A DNA stretch of 64,000 bases, from assembly GCA_961205875.1 (NCBI GenBank), contig OY540813.1:1769001-1833000 (forward strand), read 5' to 3'. The notes under the pieces are model-generated. The model saw only the letters and a program-made list of their open reading frames with translations, searched no databases and was not told where the DNA came from. This stretch comes from Sialis fuliginosa. Lineage: Eukaryota > Arthropoda > Insecta > Megaloptera > Sialidae. The position numbers and the translations under genes were made by a program. Numbering within the stretch: the stretch's first letter is position 1; every line of letters starts with the position of its first letter. Below are positions 23,641 through 38,000 of this stretch, one piece after another.

Positions 23641-24810
23641 TTAAAACAGAAGACTCTTTTATTTTTTGTTGCCAATTAACTAACGGCAATAAAAGTTATT
23701 TTTTAAAGTTATTTGACGTCCTGCTTGCTGCATAAATAAAAGTAAATATTAACTAACGTTTGCTACCGATGTATAGATATTAATATCACAGAAATAGTAT
23801 CTAATTACTTATATACATCCATTCAAAAAATGAACACGCACTTGTAAAGTTTAAATAAAAATATATATATATTTGTAAATATATACATTGTTATTCAATA
23901 AAAAATAATAGACCCCACCAAAAATGGATCGATAAAAAACAAAATGACTAGATTTTAAAAGTATTTACGTTATTTACAATATTATCTTAGTTTAAGTCCC
24001 CGTTTTTCACAAGTTCATTTTACAATTGTCATTAATTGTGGTTCAACGTACAGGCCGTCCGACAAGTCTTTGTGCATGGAATTTGAGGGCATCATTATGT
24101 AATTATTATCATACAACAGGTTCATTTGTCAAAATGATCAACTCGATTTGTTTATTTTGGTCAACTAATATAATAAAGAGAAAAAGTTTGTGCCCCATTT
24201 TAAAATACATTAAAATAATCGGCTATTGAAATAAATATTTCAAATAAAAGTTACAAGATTTTAAACGAGGATTTACATTTTTATTTAATTGTAGGTTATG
24301 AAAATTGAAACAAGTGAATTTTGTAACAATTAAATGAATTTGAATAAAATTGAAATACATTGATAAACCTTATATAAAAAGAAAGATAAACAATGTTACT
24401 TTTGCATGCGATAGTACCTACTTAATATTGGATGTAATGTATTTTATTATTTCAAAATTACTCACGTTACTCCAAACTTATTATTTTATTTCTCATTAAA
24501 ATTGTATTTTCAACAGCCAATGTATTTTAAAATAGGACCATTTTGACTTCAGACTTGTATCACAATAATAAAAATGCCAATGTATTTTTGCATTGAATCG
24601 TCAGACAGCGTGTACGTTTCTTTCGCTAACGTAATCCGACGGTAGTACTTTTGTAGAAAGGTACGGATTTGAAAACTGATTTAATGAAATGCTACGTATT
24701 TTCTTTTCAAATTTAATTAGCAATATATAAACTTTGTTATAAAACAATTTCACATTTTGTTTAATTTAAAAAATGTAACACTGCAGAACATCACATTATT
24801 GTATAATAAC
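23641..24810. other. Intergenic, no gene seen
   Basis: AT-rich with no convincing ORF, tRNA or TE terminus. The 67-residue plus-strand ORF at 24026 shows no family features. Confidence 0.5.
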
Positions 24811-25741
24811 ATAGGCTGACAAAAAAAATACTTTTGTTCTGTTGTCTCTACTTGAATATGAGGTTTTTGACATGCTGAAACCGATCTGTTGCCCAAATTG
24901 CTTCATCACTTCAGGTTTTTGAGATAACATAACCTAAAAGTGTCAAATTGACGATTTTAACAATGTTTAAGAATTTATTACCAAGTAGATAATTTTTTTT
25001 TTAAGTTTTCGTTCACGGTACGAAATAGTACTATCTTTTCTCTTTAAAATGAATTTTTACTTTTAACTGTACGATTTTTTTTTCACTGAAATATACAAGT
25101 TTGAAGACATTGTTACATTTAAGGAAATGGGGGACAGGCGTAGTGTTCCCTGTTGCCAAATCTACGACTTGTATTTCTCACTTGCACTCATGTATTTGTT
25201 ATTACTTATCATTTTATAATGCCAGCGCTGTTGCCATGTTACGCATTAGTTTCAAATATTTATACATATTTTTCGAGTTTCTATATTGTTTTTTTAATAA
25301 TGATATGGTCGAAACTTCTAATTCTTGTTTAAATAATTACATAAATGTATACCTTACGTTATTCTTAATTTTCAAATCAATCTTACTATTTTTTAAATTG
25401 ATTGTTATCATTTTTCTATCTTTCAACAATGAATTTTCATCAACTGCTATTTAACGCCATGAACTTAAAAACGAGTTGGTCAAAAAATCTGAAATTTTCG
25501 AGTATTTAAACAATTGTAAGAAATTTCCTCCTTAATAATAATACCATACTTCTGCGAAAAAAAAAATCATACAGTAAAAATTACCTACTTGGTAATAAAT
25601 TCTTAAACATTGAAAAAATCGTCATTTTGACATTTTTAGGTTAGGTTATCTCAAAAACCTGTAACGGATTATATTTCAGCATGTAAAAAACCTCTGAAAT
25701 CACTTATTGAAGTAGAGATACCAAAACAATGTCGGCCTGTG
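24811..25741. mobile_element. DNA element with long (over 200 bp) terminal inverted repeats
   Basis: Left-arm landmarks 'ataggctgac', 'gtctctacttgaata', 'ggtttttgagataacataac' and 'aatttattaccaagtag' return in inverted order at 25540-25741. The left arm has an extra stretch of about 70 bp. The middle has no conserved transposase ORF. Confidence 0.75.
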
Positions 25742-25966
25742 TAATTAATGCATCTATTAAATAGAAACATGCCTCGATTATTTCTTAAACAATCTCCTAA
25801 GTTCACTATACATGTTTCAAAGTAAAAACTAAACTCGAAACGTCTTGGAAATATAAATAACACATTTATAATCAAATAAATAACAACACAAGTGTACCAC
25901 CCACGTAAATAAATAACTATCGCCACGATTTGATAATAAATGTGTCACCGTTGTTTGTTTGTTTGT

Positions 25967-25972
25967 TTTATT
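25967..25972 (-). terminator. Poly(A) signal of the PMEPA1-like gene
   Basis: AATAAA on the minus strand, 104 bases beyond the stop codon at 26076-26078, followed by a GTTT-type repeat on the plus strand. Confidence 0.55.
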
Positions 25973-26075
25973 TTGCACAGTATCTCTCGTACGTATAATA
26001 TTAAACTAAAGCCAGCTACACAGTTTCGCACCACACATTCGCACTACCACAATTGAGTTCCTAAAATTGTTTTAA

Positions 26076-29000
26076 TCAGAGCGGGGGGCGTCGCGGCACT
26101 ACGACGACGCATGGCTGCGGTGCCGGCACCGCGTGGTCCGATGGTGCCGGCGCCAGCCTCGGTCGTCCGACCAGCAGTTGCACTGTACGTTGTAGCAGGT
26201 CAGGTTTACTGCTGCCACCACCGCTGTGGTGCTGGTGCGGAGCTGTCTGACGGTGCTGGCCGCTTGGGTGCCGCTGATACGACGGAGGCGATTCTGAGAA
26301 ACACACATACATACGTTTAGACAAAATTCTCAAAAAAAAAAAACTTTATTTATTTTCATTTTTTATAGAAAATGAAAGATTTTTTGGGTTTCGTAATATA
26401 AGCATATTTTTTTTGTTTTTATGTATTATTTTAGAAATTCAAAATATGTTAACTTTTTTCAAAAATCATAATAATAATAAAATCTATTAATTACATAAGG
26501 ATGATCTACGAAATTTTCGTCAGCCCCCCTCCCCCCTTCTCTCTTCCTTATAAGTATAAAATACCACCCCCCTAATTGACTCAATATATATTTTTCAAAT
26601 ATTAATTAGAAATAAAACTTTACGTAAGTAACGCTTTTGAACCCCATTCCCTCCTTATAAGTATAAAGTACCCCCCCCCCCCCCATCCTAATTGACTCAA
26701 TAAACGAAAAAACAATTACAACAGTCAAAACTAGTTTAAAATATTTAATTAGAAAAAACCTTACGTAAGTAATACTTTTGATCCTCCCCCCCCTCTACTC
26801 CCTTATAAGTATAAAGTAACCCCTCCTACTAATTGACTCATACAAAAAAAAACTATTTCACAATATTTAATCAGAAAAAAACTTACGTAAGTAACGCTTT
26901 TGACTTAATATACGAATTTTTTTTTTTAATAATTCATTTAAAAACACTTACATAAACAACTCCCACATCTCCCCTTAAAACCTTACATAATTAACGGACA
27001 CTTCCTTAAATAATTTAAACAATTGTTTTTTCAAAGTTCAAAAAAATCATTTTTTTTGGAATGTGTCAAAAAAACAATCTATATGGGTAATAAAAATTTC
27101 CAGAAAAACTTTTGATTCTCCCCCTCACCCAATTGACGAACGCTCCCTTAAATAATTAAAAAAATAAAATTTAATTAAAATGTCCCCCTCCCCTCAAAAA
27201 GCAATCTATATAGGTAGTAAAAATCTTCTTGATTATTCTAAAACTAAATAATAAAAAATAAACAGTGAAACTTTTCCAAAACGATTATGTTAAAAAAAAA
27301 ACATTCATTGTTGCTTAAACTAAAATAATATTTTAGTTTAAGTGACTATGAAACCACAGTCTCTCCATTTTTCCAGTAGATTAATTGTTGCAACAAATAT
27401 TAATTAATAATAAACAAATAACATTCATTGTTGCTTATTAAGTAACTAAGAAACCACGGTCTCTCCGTTTTTCCAGTAGATTAATTGTTGCAACAAATAT
27501 TAATTAATAATAAACAAATAACATTCATTGTTGCTTTAAGTAGATTAATTGTTGCAACAAATATGAATAAATAATAAACAAATAACATTCATTGTTGCTT
27601 TAAGTAGATTAATTGTTGCAACAAATATGAATTAATAATAAACAAATAATTACCACGTGAATCCCAAACTGTGCGGTTTGGTGGCGCCCGCACACACTTC
27701 TGGTAAATCTCGGCCTGTTGCAGAGGATCTCGCAGTTTTAACCGCGCCGATGAGCCGTGGGGCAGCTCCTCGCCGTCCGGCAGCGCTATGTGCGGCGGCA
27801 GTTCGACATCGGGCGGCATCATCACAGGTATCCGGGCGCCGCCCCCGCCACGGAGCCGCTCCGTGCCAGCGCCATTGCCTCCCACTCCACCGCCGCCGCC
27901 GCCTCCGGAACCGCCAACCAGTGACAGCATCTGCTAACAGACATACGTGTAAGGAGTTGCTGATATACACGTCAAATATGACGGTTTTTACCAATAAGTA
28001 GTACTTATTGATTCTAGAAATACTTCAAAATATATTTCAATTACTAAATAAGGCCCATGTGAAAAAAAACAACACATTTGAAATAGTCATACGTGTAAGG
28101 AGTTGCTGATATACACGTCAAATGTGACGGTTTTTACCAATAAATACTTTTTGATTCTAGAAATACTTCAAAATATATTTCAATTACTAAATAAGGCCCA
28201 TGTGAAAAAAAACACATTTGCAATAGTCATACGTGTAAGGAGTTGCTGATATACACGTCAAATGTGACGGTTTTTACCAATAAGTACTTATTGATTCTAG
28301 AAATACTTCAAAATATATTTCAATTACTAAATAAGGCCCATGTGAAAAAAAACACATTTGCAATAGTCATACGTGTAAGGAGTTGCTGATATACACGTCA
28401 AATGTGACGGTTTTTACCAATAAATACTTTTTGATTCTAGAAATACTTCAAAATATATTTCAATTACTAAATAAGGTTCATGTGAAAAAAAAAACACATT
28501 TGCAATAGTCATACGTGTAAGGAGTTGCTGATATACACGTCAAATGTGACGGTTTTTACCAATAAATACTTTTTGATTCTAGAAATACTTCAAAATATAT
28601 TTCAATTACTAAATAAGGTTCATGTGAAAAAAAAAACACATTTGCAATAGTCATACGTGTAAGGAGTTGCTGATATACACGTCAAATGTGACGGTTTTTA
28701 CCAATAAATACTTTTTGATTCTAGAAATACTTCAAAATATATTTCAATTACTAAATAAGGTTCATGTGAAAAAAAAAACACATTTGCAATAGTCATACGT
28801 GTAAGGAGTTGCTGATATACACGTCAAATGTGACGGTTTTTACCAATAAATACTTTTTGATTCTAGAAATACTTCAAAATATATTTTAACTACTACTTGA
28901 ATAAGTTAAATACAGTAGGGCTTCCGTTTACGCGGTAAATACGTTCTACAGCAAACCGCATATAAAATAAAACCAAGCACATGATAGGGTTCCGTAGTCA

Positions 29001-32000
29001 TTCTCACTACGATTTATAAAAAATAGTAATTTCAAAATGTTTCATAAACTAATATCAGGGTGTCCACTGTTTTTTAAAAAATAAGGGAATTTTAGAGGCT
29101 CAGGGGTAAGAAGTGATCGAGAGGCCTCCAGAATGTACAAAAAAAATTTGAAGATTTTTTTGCTCGTCAACTTAAATTTATACACTTTTTTCTTCTTTAC
29201 TGACTTCTCAGATATAATAAATTCCCTGACTTTCCAGAAAGTGGACACCTTCCTGTAATATTGCCACATAGTCCTCGTTCACGGTTTTAAATTTTGAAAT
29301 AAAAAATACTCCTCTAAAACTTCGTGAGTGGATTCATTTTGGCGTAATTACTTTTTTATCTTCGAAAATCTGATAATTAGGGCGTTTTTGATGTGGCATG
29401 CGCATATAAAAAAATAGTTAGGGAGATAATGTCTTTTAAATTTTTTAACTTGTAATAGGTATATTATTTTATAATATTAACAGTGAGTAAAAATGAAAAT
29501 AACTGATTTTGTAATAATTTTTGTTATATTTATTATAAATTTATATCACTGAGAGGGACCCCTCTTTATATTATATTATTATTATATTATATTATAGACA
29601 TAATAATAATAAATAGTAAAAAATAAATAATTTCGACTTTTGAACGTCTCATAAGGCATATAAAAATACAGAAAATAAAAACAAATGATTAGATTAAAAT
29701 TCGATCACATTTTTTTGATAAAAAAATACAATTATTATCTTAAATACGAACCAAGAAAATTATGGTTCATATCTTAGAAAATATTCGGTCATATCTGACA
29801 GATAAAAAAAATCCCTATTTTCTATTTTAACAATAATTATCAAAAAATGTAACTGAAAAAAAAGTCCTAATAATAAATTTATTTATTAAATAATATTTTT
29901 AATAAATAAATTTAAAATTGTTATAAAACTAAAAAATTGTTCAATTCGCCCCTGTTCAATGCAATTTGTTAATACAGGTACACTGTCTACCAAATTTTTC
30001 CACGTAACTAAATGCATTACAGTTATATTATTTTTTTTAGTAAAGTCGTCTGTCCGTCTGTCTGCCGTCATGAGTAAACGATGTTGTACATTGTACACCA
30101 GAGGTACCCAACTATTATAGGTATATTAATCATATAAAATAAGAAATACGTGAAATATTATAATATAACAATATTTTTTGTAAATTTTTACAAAAATAAA
30201 CTTATTTTTATGTATTTTATTTATAACGTAGAATTTCAAAATAGGAAAATTCGTATGAAAATTTACAGTAGCGCAACAGGGTATTTTTTAATAAGAAAAA
30301 TTAATTGTTAATTCTCTTTTCTTATTATCAATAAAATATGATACCCTTTTATTTCAATATATTATTTCAAATATACATTTTTTTTGTTTTAAATATTTCA
30401 TATCACTTTTTGCGAACTTCTGTACATGAACAATAAAAAAACAAAAAAAACCTGTATATAAATTTAAAACAACTGCATTTTTAACTGTTAATTTTATTAT
30501 CGAGTTTGCAGTTTTAAATAGATTATTTACTAATAAATTTGCTGAATAATATGTACTTCATAATATATTATATTTATGTATACTATTATGCAATAAATAT
30601 TATGTAAAAAAATTGTTTATTTTTCGAAATAATTCAGTTTATATAAATTTTTAATAAATGTCGCATTTTTATATACGAGGATTTTCCCATTAAATTTGTT
30701 TTTGAACATAATTTGAAATCGACTTAATTTATATATATAAACAGGAAATAATTTGACACATACTATAAGGACTCATATTCACCTTATACAGCTCTGTTCG
30801 CATCATTGTAAAATACTTAAATACAACAATCAACTTCAAATTATCATAAACGTCAAATACAAATTGGTCAACAATTGAAAAAACAAAATAAATCACAAAA
30901 ATATATATAACAAACAATTGTTGTGATCAGTCATATGGACTCACCAACGTTTACACAACAGCATAATTTGTTTAACAGCCACTGGAGTAACAACAACAAG
31001 CAATTATTACACTCACCGATTTGAAAAGTTCATAATGTTTGGACCGCAAGCGTTTCCCGCGCGCTCTGACACGTCTATAAAGCACAAGCAATCGCATGAT
31101 TCTGCTGCAAAACACTGTGTGTGTGTGCGTTGCGCGGCGCTCGGCGACAATCGGTTACGTCCGTCGATCGCTCGGAGTGTCTGGTGTCTACCTACCTCCC
31201 CTCCCTCCCGCACACGCTTCGCCTCGCCCGGTCGACCTTCACAACAACAGTGAAGTACACGCCGGTATAACCGTGTGTCTATGTACTTGCAGGGGCGCCG
31301 ACTTGTTCAAAATATTGGAGGGGGGCTCAATTTTTTTGGACTCCCTTCTTTTCCCTTATAAAAGACAAAATAATAATACCGTGTACCCCCCCCCCCCCAA
31401 GAAAAGAAGCTTTTTTCATAAACTATTTTTTTTCTTGAATTTTGTTTTCATTTAATTAATAATTTTATTTATTAACCTAAAAAACAGCCAAGTCAGATCT
31501 GTATTAAGGAAAATTTTGAAACATATTTATAAAATTAATTAATTAATTATTAGTAAAACCTTATGGAATGGGTTTAGAAGTACATAAACTTAAAAAATGT
31601 CCCATGCCTAAAGTTTTTATTAAAATCATTTATATATATATTACCGATATATTTATAAAATTAATATAATTAATTTTATAAATATGTTTTAGACTTAAAT
31701 TTTTTCTTAATACAGACCTGACCTAATTAATTTGTATATATCTACAACAATTCTGCAAATAAACTCCTTCATTACGTTTTATTGTGCCTTTATTTGTGTA
31801 CAAAATAAATTTTTATATTTTATATATTTCACTTGCCTAAAAGATCAACTTTCCAAAAATCTCCAAAATTTTATAATGACAACATTATTTTACAAAATAT
31901 ACATATTGGCAACCTATAAAATAATCCGTTAAATCTTAATGTAAGCCCCTTAAGCCCCATGGAGTCGGCGCCCCTGTGTACTTGTCTGCTCCTCTAATAA

Positions 32001-35000
32001 TTAAACGAAACACGGACGAAAAATTTCATATGATTCTGCACCAGACAACTGTTGTTATTGATGCCGCTTCAATTTCGTAATTATTGGATTTACAACTTGT
32101 GGATATCTAGGCAATGTAATCGTTGAGTCGCTCGGTTAATTGGGATTTTTTAATACCAACGACAAAAAATCAACACTATATTTTTTACTAATTACAATTA
32201 TATCATGTTTTTAGGTACCTAGATGTTGTAGTTTTTTTTTTCGCAAGGATTCGAATTTCTACAATTTTAATTAAAAATAAACTACTGTGGCTACCACCTT
32301 ATTATTCAAACACAAATATTTTGAGAACAGTTCGTTGTATCGAAAAAACTGTTAGAACATAAATTTTAGATAATAATATTCTTTACAATTTTTATTTAAA
32401 ACATTTTTTTCTATTACACTCCGTTTCAGAAATAATTAGAAAAATTGACGTTTTCGATTTAATGATGTTCTTAATTTTTAATACACACAGGGACCCTAAA
32501 AAACGTGTATGTATACCCTCCCCCCTACTCGCTAAACAGGTGGAAAAATAAACTACTGTGGCTACCAGAAGACTTTTTTAATACCTTATTATTCAAACCC
32601 AAATATTTTGAGAACAGTTCGTTGTATCGAAAAAACTGTTAGAACATAAATTTTAGATAATAATATTCTCTTCAATTTTTATTTAAAACATTTTTTTCTA
32701 TTACACTCCGTTTCAGAAATAATTAGAAAAATTGACGTTTTCGATTTAATGATGTTATTAATTTTTAATACACACAGGGACCCTAAGAAACGTGTATGTA
32801 TACCCCCCCCTCCTACTCGCTAAAAAGGTGGAAATTAATTACCGTTTGTATGCAGATATGTAAAATGTAAAATCATTTTTTAGTACAAGCAGTTTTTTAC
32901 TGTTTTCTATTTGACTCACGCCAGTATTTCGCAATTTAACATTTTGTTGAAGATAAACCTTCCTAGACATACGCCATTTGACCTCAATACAGTCCTACCA
33001 ACTTGCGCAATAAGCGTTATATATTTTTTTATATACTTTTTTTTTTATTTCAAAAAGAAAAAGAATAATGATTTTTATTATTTTCTAAATTCAATTAATA
33101 TACTGTTTATATATTTTTTAATTTCGAGCCTCTTACAATTTTTTAATATGAACCTTCTTATACACAGTTTAATATATAACTACTGCCCCACCCCCATTTA
33201 CCCTATAGTTACGCCACTGTGATGAATGTAAAAATCCCCAAATACAAATTTACCAGATTTACCTTATTTTTTAAATTCCTCACTGAAAACCAGACTGACT
33301 GAATTTGTTCCATAATACATACGCAGGTCCGGGCTTAGAAAATATTACAAATTACCTAATTTTTGTAAAATATTTTATATTAATTGTTGGATTTTTTTTA
33401 ATGTCTGTTTGACGCCGACACTTTTTCTGCACTAAATAAAATTGTTGATTCAGTCCACCAGTATTACAATAGATGTTATTGCTACACAAACTTATGGTGA
33501 AGAATTTTCGTAATTATTGTTTTATAAACAAAAATTCGTTGACATTACATTTTTATTTAATAATACCACAACAATTAAAATAAATATTAAATAAAACAAG
33601 TATACAGGGCAGTGGCGTAGAAAAGGGGGGGGGGTCAAGGGGATCAATCCCCCCCCCCCTATGAGTCTACTTTATGAGAAAACTCAAAGACATTTTTTTT
33701 AACTCTTCTAGTATGAACAAAATCAACTTTTTAAAAATGCAATAGTTAGTACGAAAAGAGTCTAATAGAATTTTATTTTCAGCTTTTTAATCGGTTTTAA
33801 AAAGGCAAATTAATTTTTTTTAAACGTTTTTATAAATATTTTTTATTATACATACATGAAATGTACTGTATAATAAAGTATAGTAATCATGAAAAAAATC
33901 GAACTCGAGATTTTAACGGAATTACACGTATTGAGGGTCCCTGAACCAAAAAGTCATAGCCCCCTCCATCGCAAAAAGCTATCTACGCCACTGATTATAG
34001 GGTGGGGCATTTAAAGTTTTATAAATGTTATTTATTATTTTTTTATTTAGACTTAAATCGACAAAAACATAAGTTATTTTTTTTTTTCAGTAAAATCTAA
34101 TGTGGAAAAAATTAAAAATAATGAAATCATATGTTATTTTAACCTTTCAACTCTGCACTAATCACAACTTACAATAGTAGATATGTATATTGTATATTTT
34201 AGAAACTATGTAACATAATGTTATTAAAAAAAAATCATAACGAAATAAAAATAATTTTTCAACTTGCTTCCGAATTTCGTAACTAATGTACAGTATACAC
34301 GCACCCGTACGAGGTACGTACGTTTTTATTTGTCTACAATAAACCCATATTAATCCTCTATCCAATAGAGCGGGTGATTTTACTATGGGCTTCAGAAGTC
34401 ATCTGCCACCCTAAAGGTCAGAATCACTTAAAAAAATATTAAGACAAACATCATCGGTTATCTTTTTCTAGGGCAGAGCTTATATAGTTACATTATTTTA
34501 AATAAAAACACAAATATACGTCCATTTTATTAAGTAATTTTATATCATGTTTAATAAATTTAAATACTAAAATTCGGAATATCAAATTTACTTATACGAT
34601 TTTTAATAGATTACATAATAATTTAATTGCACAAATATATATTAGTACCTATTATAAACGAAGAGTAGTTCTTTATCTCGCAAATGAATTTCTAAATATC
34701 TGTCTTTGTTTGGTACATGGAGAAATGATTTAAATATTATAATAATCAAATGGGAGGAGCCTACAAAGTTTGTGATCGTAATTTTTAGGTTAGTATAAAT
34801 TTAAATTCGTAATAAACTAAATTTAATTTAAAAAAATATATGGTTTCCTGGTGCAAGTCACGTCTCTGAGGCTTAATTTCGGCCAACGTTTCCATCAAAT
34901 TTTCTGTAGCTAAAGCGATTAGCAATGAAATATGTTATTTAATAAAATACTTTCTAAAATCCACAAATAATTAATTTTTTGATTCTTTTAAAAAACATAG

Positions 35001-38000
35001 AACACTAATTGATATTTTATCTCACCGTTGTTCTTTTGTACTTTCGAAAAATATAACTACGTTGTTATTATTTTGAAATACCTTAATACCTTTGTTGAAC
35101 GCAAGAATTGCACGTTTTTCAGTGATAAGTTATAATAACAATTCTTTTGTTTATTTTTGCGATTTTCCTTTTCATTGTTCAATTTAATTTTAAATTATTA
35201 AAAAAATATTCCATTATTAAAATAAATAACGTACTGGCACTAGTCTTGGACGCTTTAAAAGTGTGATTGACGGGCTTCTTTTTTGTAATACACATGAACT
35301 CATGTTACTAATAAAACAACTAACTATTTATTAAAATAATGTCTACAAATAGTTTTTTTTTAAATTAAAGACCATCCATAAATTACGTCACACAAATCCC
35401 CCCCCCTCCCCCGCCTTGTCACATGTTGTGACGTCACACAAGTTTCGAAAGAATAAGTAGGTACTCAAAAATGAACGAAAAAAAATTCTTTCATATTATT
35501 TTTATTTATATAAAATATTTTCGTTTATTAATAAAGATTATACGAAATTTTACCAAGCACGTTTGAAAATTTCCCAATATATCTTCACCGGTCTCGAGTT
35601 ACTAACAACATAGTAATTTTTATTTTTTTACTTTAAGTATTCATTGTTTTGATTTTTAAGATGTGACGTTACGAAGTTTGTGACTCCTGACCCCCCCCCC
35701 CCCCCCCCAATTGTCACACCATGTCACACTTTGTAGACCTCCCCCCATCTCCTCAACGTGTGACACTTGCTAATAATTACAAAATGATAAGTACTACGAC
35801 ATAAAAGTTATAAAATAAAGAATTATAAAATTTGAAACAATGTAAAGCAGATGCTATGATAATATAATAATTAATAAATAAATTATACTAATAATAAGTT
35901 TAAATGTCCACAACTTTGATACCCATTAGTATATAGAATATTTTTTGTAGAGCATTAAATTTCTTATAATATGGGTCTACAACGTTTGTTGTAAAATATT
36001 CCCTTACAAAGATTTATCTCAATTTATTTTAAAAATTCGTGTTTTGTTTTTCTAAATTGATATTGCTTGGATATATTAAATGTCATTTTGACATTTGCAT
36101 AAATTTAGATTTATATTGAAATTCTCAAAAAATTAAAAATATTCAGGTGCGTTTTAACAAAAATTTCGAACTAATATTTTTTAGTAAAATTGTATAAAAA
36201 TTAAATGGTTAACCAATTCCAGGCAATTTATATAAACACTATCGGTTTTTATTTAAATTGTTCAATAATTAACTACCTTTGGTGAATTTAGCACGGGGAA
36301 GCACTGTGCATTTACTTGGCAGATGTTTTTTTATTTATATTTCATATAGGTACATATAGTATCAGAAAGGTTTTCACATAGGATCGTGGGCATATATGGG
36401 TTAAACAAGTGGGATATTGTCCAAGACTGGTACAAATCAAACTAATTGAAGCATATTATTCGTACGATAATAATAACAAGAAGAAGGGTAGGGGGTAACG
36501 CGGAAACCCCCTAGCGCCGGGTCTGCACAGACACATAGCGCGCGAGCGGGTGACGGGTTTCCGCTTCCGAGAGGGGTGTGGCGGCTGCGGCGACGTCTAC
36601 TATGACGTCATGGCCGTCGCGACGCTACACGTGCCGCTGGTGGTTGGGGGAAGCTTCGCCACCGCGCGCCACCGCCGGCACGCAGACGCGACGTTTCTCT
36701 CTGTCTGTGTGTCTGTGCGTGTGTCTGTGACGCATCCGACGTACGTACACACATACACACACACACACATGTAGTGGCGTCCTTTGTGCATGTGTACGGG
36801 GAGCAACGAGTGTATTAGACGATATCAACCTTTTGTCTCGGTTTGTAGCAGCGTTATTGACCTTGGGTTGCGTAAAGCAAAATTAACCACGATTAGTTAA
36901 TCAGTTGTTTTCAAACCATGCGTTACATATATGTAACAGAACGCTTTTGTTAAGATTTTGCGTTTGATGTAAGATTATTTTAATTCGAATGGGTTTGAAA
37001 TTATACTTATTTTCGAATATTGGACTGAATACATCAACAATGCAATTACCAACGTTCTGGAGTTTTAGTATACATAGGCGGCTATTACACTATCAAATAA
37101 ATATGTCAAAGATCTTTGACAAAGATTTGATCATATTTATTTGATAAAATATGAGATTTTGTTCTATTGCACTACATAAAATATTTGATAATATTTTCTC
37201 AATATTATCTAGGGATATTTTCTTCTTTTTTGGTGCATTTTCATTATCAGTGCGTGGATGTTCGTCAATTGACGCGATCGAGGTTTGAATTTACAACCGT
37301 GTATTGTGGTTTTTATAATCGATAAGAAGATTATCATATAATACTGGATTTTGTTGATATTCATATATTAATAATTATATAACTGTAACTGTCAGTGATA
37401 ACTTGGTAGTCGCCGCCTTAGATAGGTATGAATTGATGATAGAAAAATCAGCAATATCGGTAACAAAAAAAACCTCGGGAACGATTTGGGGCAGACGCAA
37501 TTAGAATTTTTTTAAAATTCATTTTTTTTTTGCATTTTCTCAAAGTAGAATATTTCAAAAGTATTCTCTGAAAATTTCAGACAAATGTCCTGTCCATAGA
37601 CGATTCAGTGTAAGTTCCAAAATAATTTTTTTATCTGCATGCAAATCGTACTCAAAACTTTAAACGCGTTTTTCTCGAAACCATGTTTTCGAAGTCGGTG
37701 ATCACTGTAACTTGAGAATGGCTTTGCCGATCGGTTTGAAATTTTTCTCACTTATTCTATACATAATTGTCCTTCGAACGGACGAAGGATTTTTTTTGGT
37801 GATTTTTCTTTTATAGCTGAAAATGAAAATTGATTTTCGGACCGATCACAATTAGGAAGTTAAAATAACTATTTTTTAAACATTTTCAAACTAACAACTG
37901 ACAGCTGATTCGATAAGAATAATTCCTTTTTTTACGACACAGTGGGGTACGTTCTAAGGCGGCTATTACACTATCAAATAAATATGATACAATTTCTTTG

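Noticed and set aside
27657..28001. Plus-strand ORF antisense to the Gly-rich exon
   Set aside because: It is the shadow of a GC-rich coding exon whose minus-strand frame has proper splice sites and phases.
36550..36774. Plus-strand ORF in the GC island
   Set aside because: Its end is encoded by a CA microsatellite and it lacks splice or domain support.
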